From positions 336,093-400,092 of the forward strand of contig VXBM01000547.1 of NCBI GenBank assembly GCA_013400155.1: a stretch of DNA of 64,000 nucleotides, read 5' to 3'. The first letter of the stretch is position 1, and each line of letters starts with the position of its first letter. The position numbers were made by a program, and so were the translations under genes. A model generated the notes under the pieces. That model was not told the origin of the DNA. It was given only the letters and a program-made list of their open reading frames with translations, and searched no databases. Origin of the DNA: Helopsaltes ochotensis (Eukaryota; Chordata; Aves; Passeriformes; Locustellidae). Shown here piece after piece: positions 63,165 through 64,000 of this stretch.

Positions 63165-63562
63165 AGGTAGAAATCATACGAGGAGCAGCTGACTGAGCTC
63201 ACATTGGTTAGTCTGGAGAAAAAGGAGGCTCGGGGGGATTTTATTGCTCTACAATTATCTGAAGGGGAATTGTAGCAAGGTAGGGGTCAGCTTTTTATCC
63301 CAGGCAGCTACTGAAATGACTAGAGAAAATGGTCTTAAGCTATGTCAGGAGAAGTTTAGATGAAATTTTTTCATAGAAAAGGTTGTAAAGCATTGGAGTG
63401 GGCTCTCCAGGTAGGTGGTGTAGATGCCATACCTGGAGATGTTCAAGATATCACTGCATATGGCACTTAAAACCATCGTCTATTTCACAAAGTGGAGTTT
63501 AGTCAAAGGTTGGTCAACAGTCTTTGAGGTCTTTTCTAACCTAAATGATTCTGTGATTCTGA
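63165..63562 (+). mobile_element. CR1 LINE fragment, 3' end
   Basis: Plus strand. It starts near CATACGAGGAGCAGCTGAC (CR1 YEEQL), followed by TTAGTCTGGAGAAAAAGGAG, ACAATTATCTGAAGGGGAA, a degraded middle, and the end AACCTAAATGATTCTGTGATT. It is shorter and more diverged than the copy at 60800-61575. 5' truncated. Confidence 0.92.
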
Positions 63563-64000
63563 GCCTTCTTCCATTGTTTAGGATTTTGTTGGGCACACAA
63601 CTACAAGTTGCCAAGTTTTATTTGGTCTCATGGTTTATAGTGAATAAACTGAACAGTCCTGATAGGTATGGAATATACCAAAGTTCAAAATACTGATTGA
63701 TTTTCTAAAGCTGATTAATTAACAGGGTACCAGAGCTGTGAAGGAACAAACTAATTTTTAGTTCTCTGCACCATTTCCCAAAATTCACCACCTTATTTCA
63801 GCAGAACATGAAGAATTAACTGGCATGGATTTTTAAAAAGTGCTTACAAAGTGTCATAAAGAGATTTAAATGAATATTACCATAAAAAAAATGTGACACA
63901 AAGTTGTGATAAGGGACAATTAATTGTCTCAAAGGTTAAAAAAATGTTTTACTCAAACTAGTATTTGAGATTGCAGATTTATGTGCCAATAATGAGCTGT
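63563..64000. other. Non-coding DNA
   Basis: AT-rich sequence to the window edge. No gene or repeat recognised. Confidence 0.6.

Noticed and set aside
1..64000. CRISPR arrays, bacterial operons, phage or toxin-antitoxin systems
   Set aside because: No regularly spaced repeats with unique spacers and no prokaryotic gene organisation; the repeats are those of a bird nuclear genome.

Overview
This window looks like a gene-poor, AT-rich stretch of a bird nuclear genome, either intergenic DNA or a very long intron. The evidence is the repeat content. There are at least eight CR1 LINE fragments, several ending in the CR1-type 3' terminus (ATTCTGTG-like words). There are also five or six solo long terminal repeats (LTRs) that resemble avian endogenous retroviruses. 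No complete protein-coding gene, rRNA, tRNA, CRISPR array or bacterial-type operon is visible. The species cannot be named from the sequence alone. Family names come from remembered consensus features, not from a database search.

Layout. 360-2450 is a minus-strand CR1 with relics of the ORF1 esterase, the ORF2 endonuclease and the start of the reverse transcriptase. 3580-4200 is a plus-strand CR1 reverse transcriptase and 3' end. 8925-11405 is a plus-strand CR1 of about 2.5 kb: ORF1 tail, endonuclease interrupted by a GGAAGA-type hexamer array, first part of the reverse transcriptase, then 3' UTR. 14395-15387 is a hexamer-rich segment present twice in tandem around a single N. 15760-16048 is a CR1 fragment abutting an LTR-like element (16049-16810). 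Further CR1 pieces lie at 21690-22545, 25092-25418, 60800-61575 and 63165-63562. Solo LTRs lie at 37819-38571, 47869-48432, 50355-50910, 52799-53143 and 61977-62323; three have perfect target-site duplications. A 900-base assembly gap is at 53566-54465. Long poly-T tracts lie at 32605-32673 and 48953-49011.

How the parts relate. Nothing here forms a pathway. The window records repeated CR1 insertion, retroviral insertion followed by LTR-LTR recombination, and microsatellite growth. The one hint of a host gene is a minus-strand candidate exon (59087-59204) with good splice signals and one open frame; I do not recognise its protein. I found no convincing previously undescribed system. The observations most worth checking are the hexamer array inside the CR1 endonuclease, the tandem duplication at a single N, the inverted pair of related LTRs, the 37-bp repeat pair exactly 1,400 bp apart, and the candidate exon.
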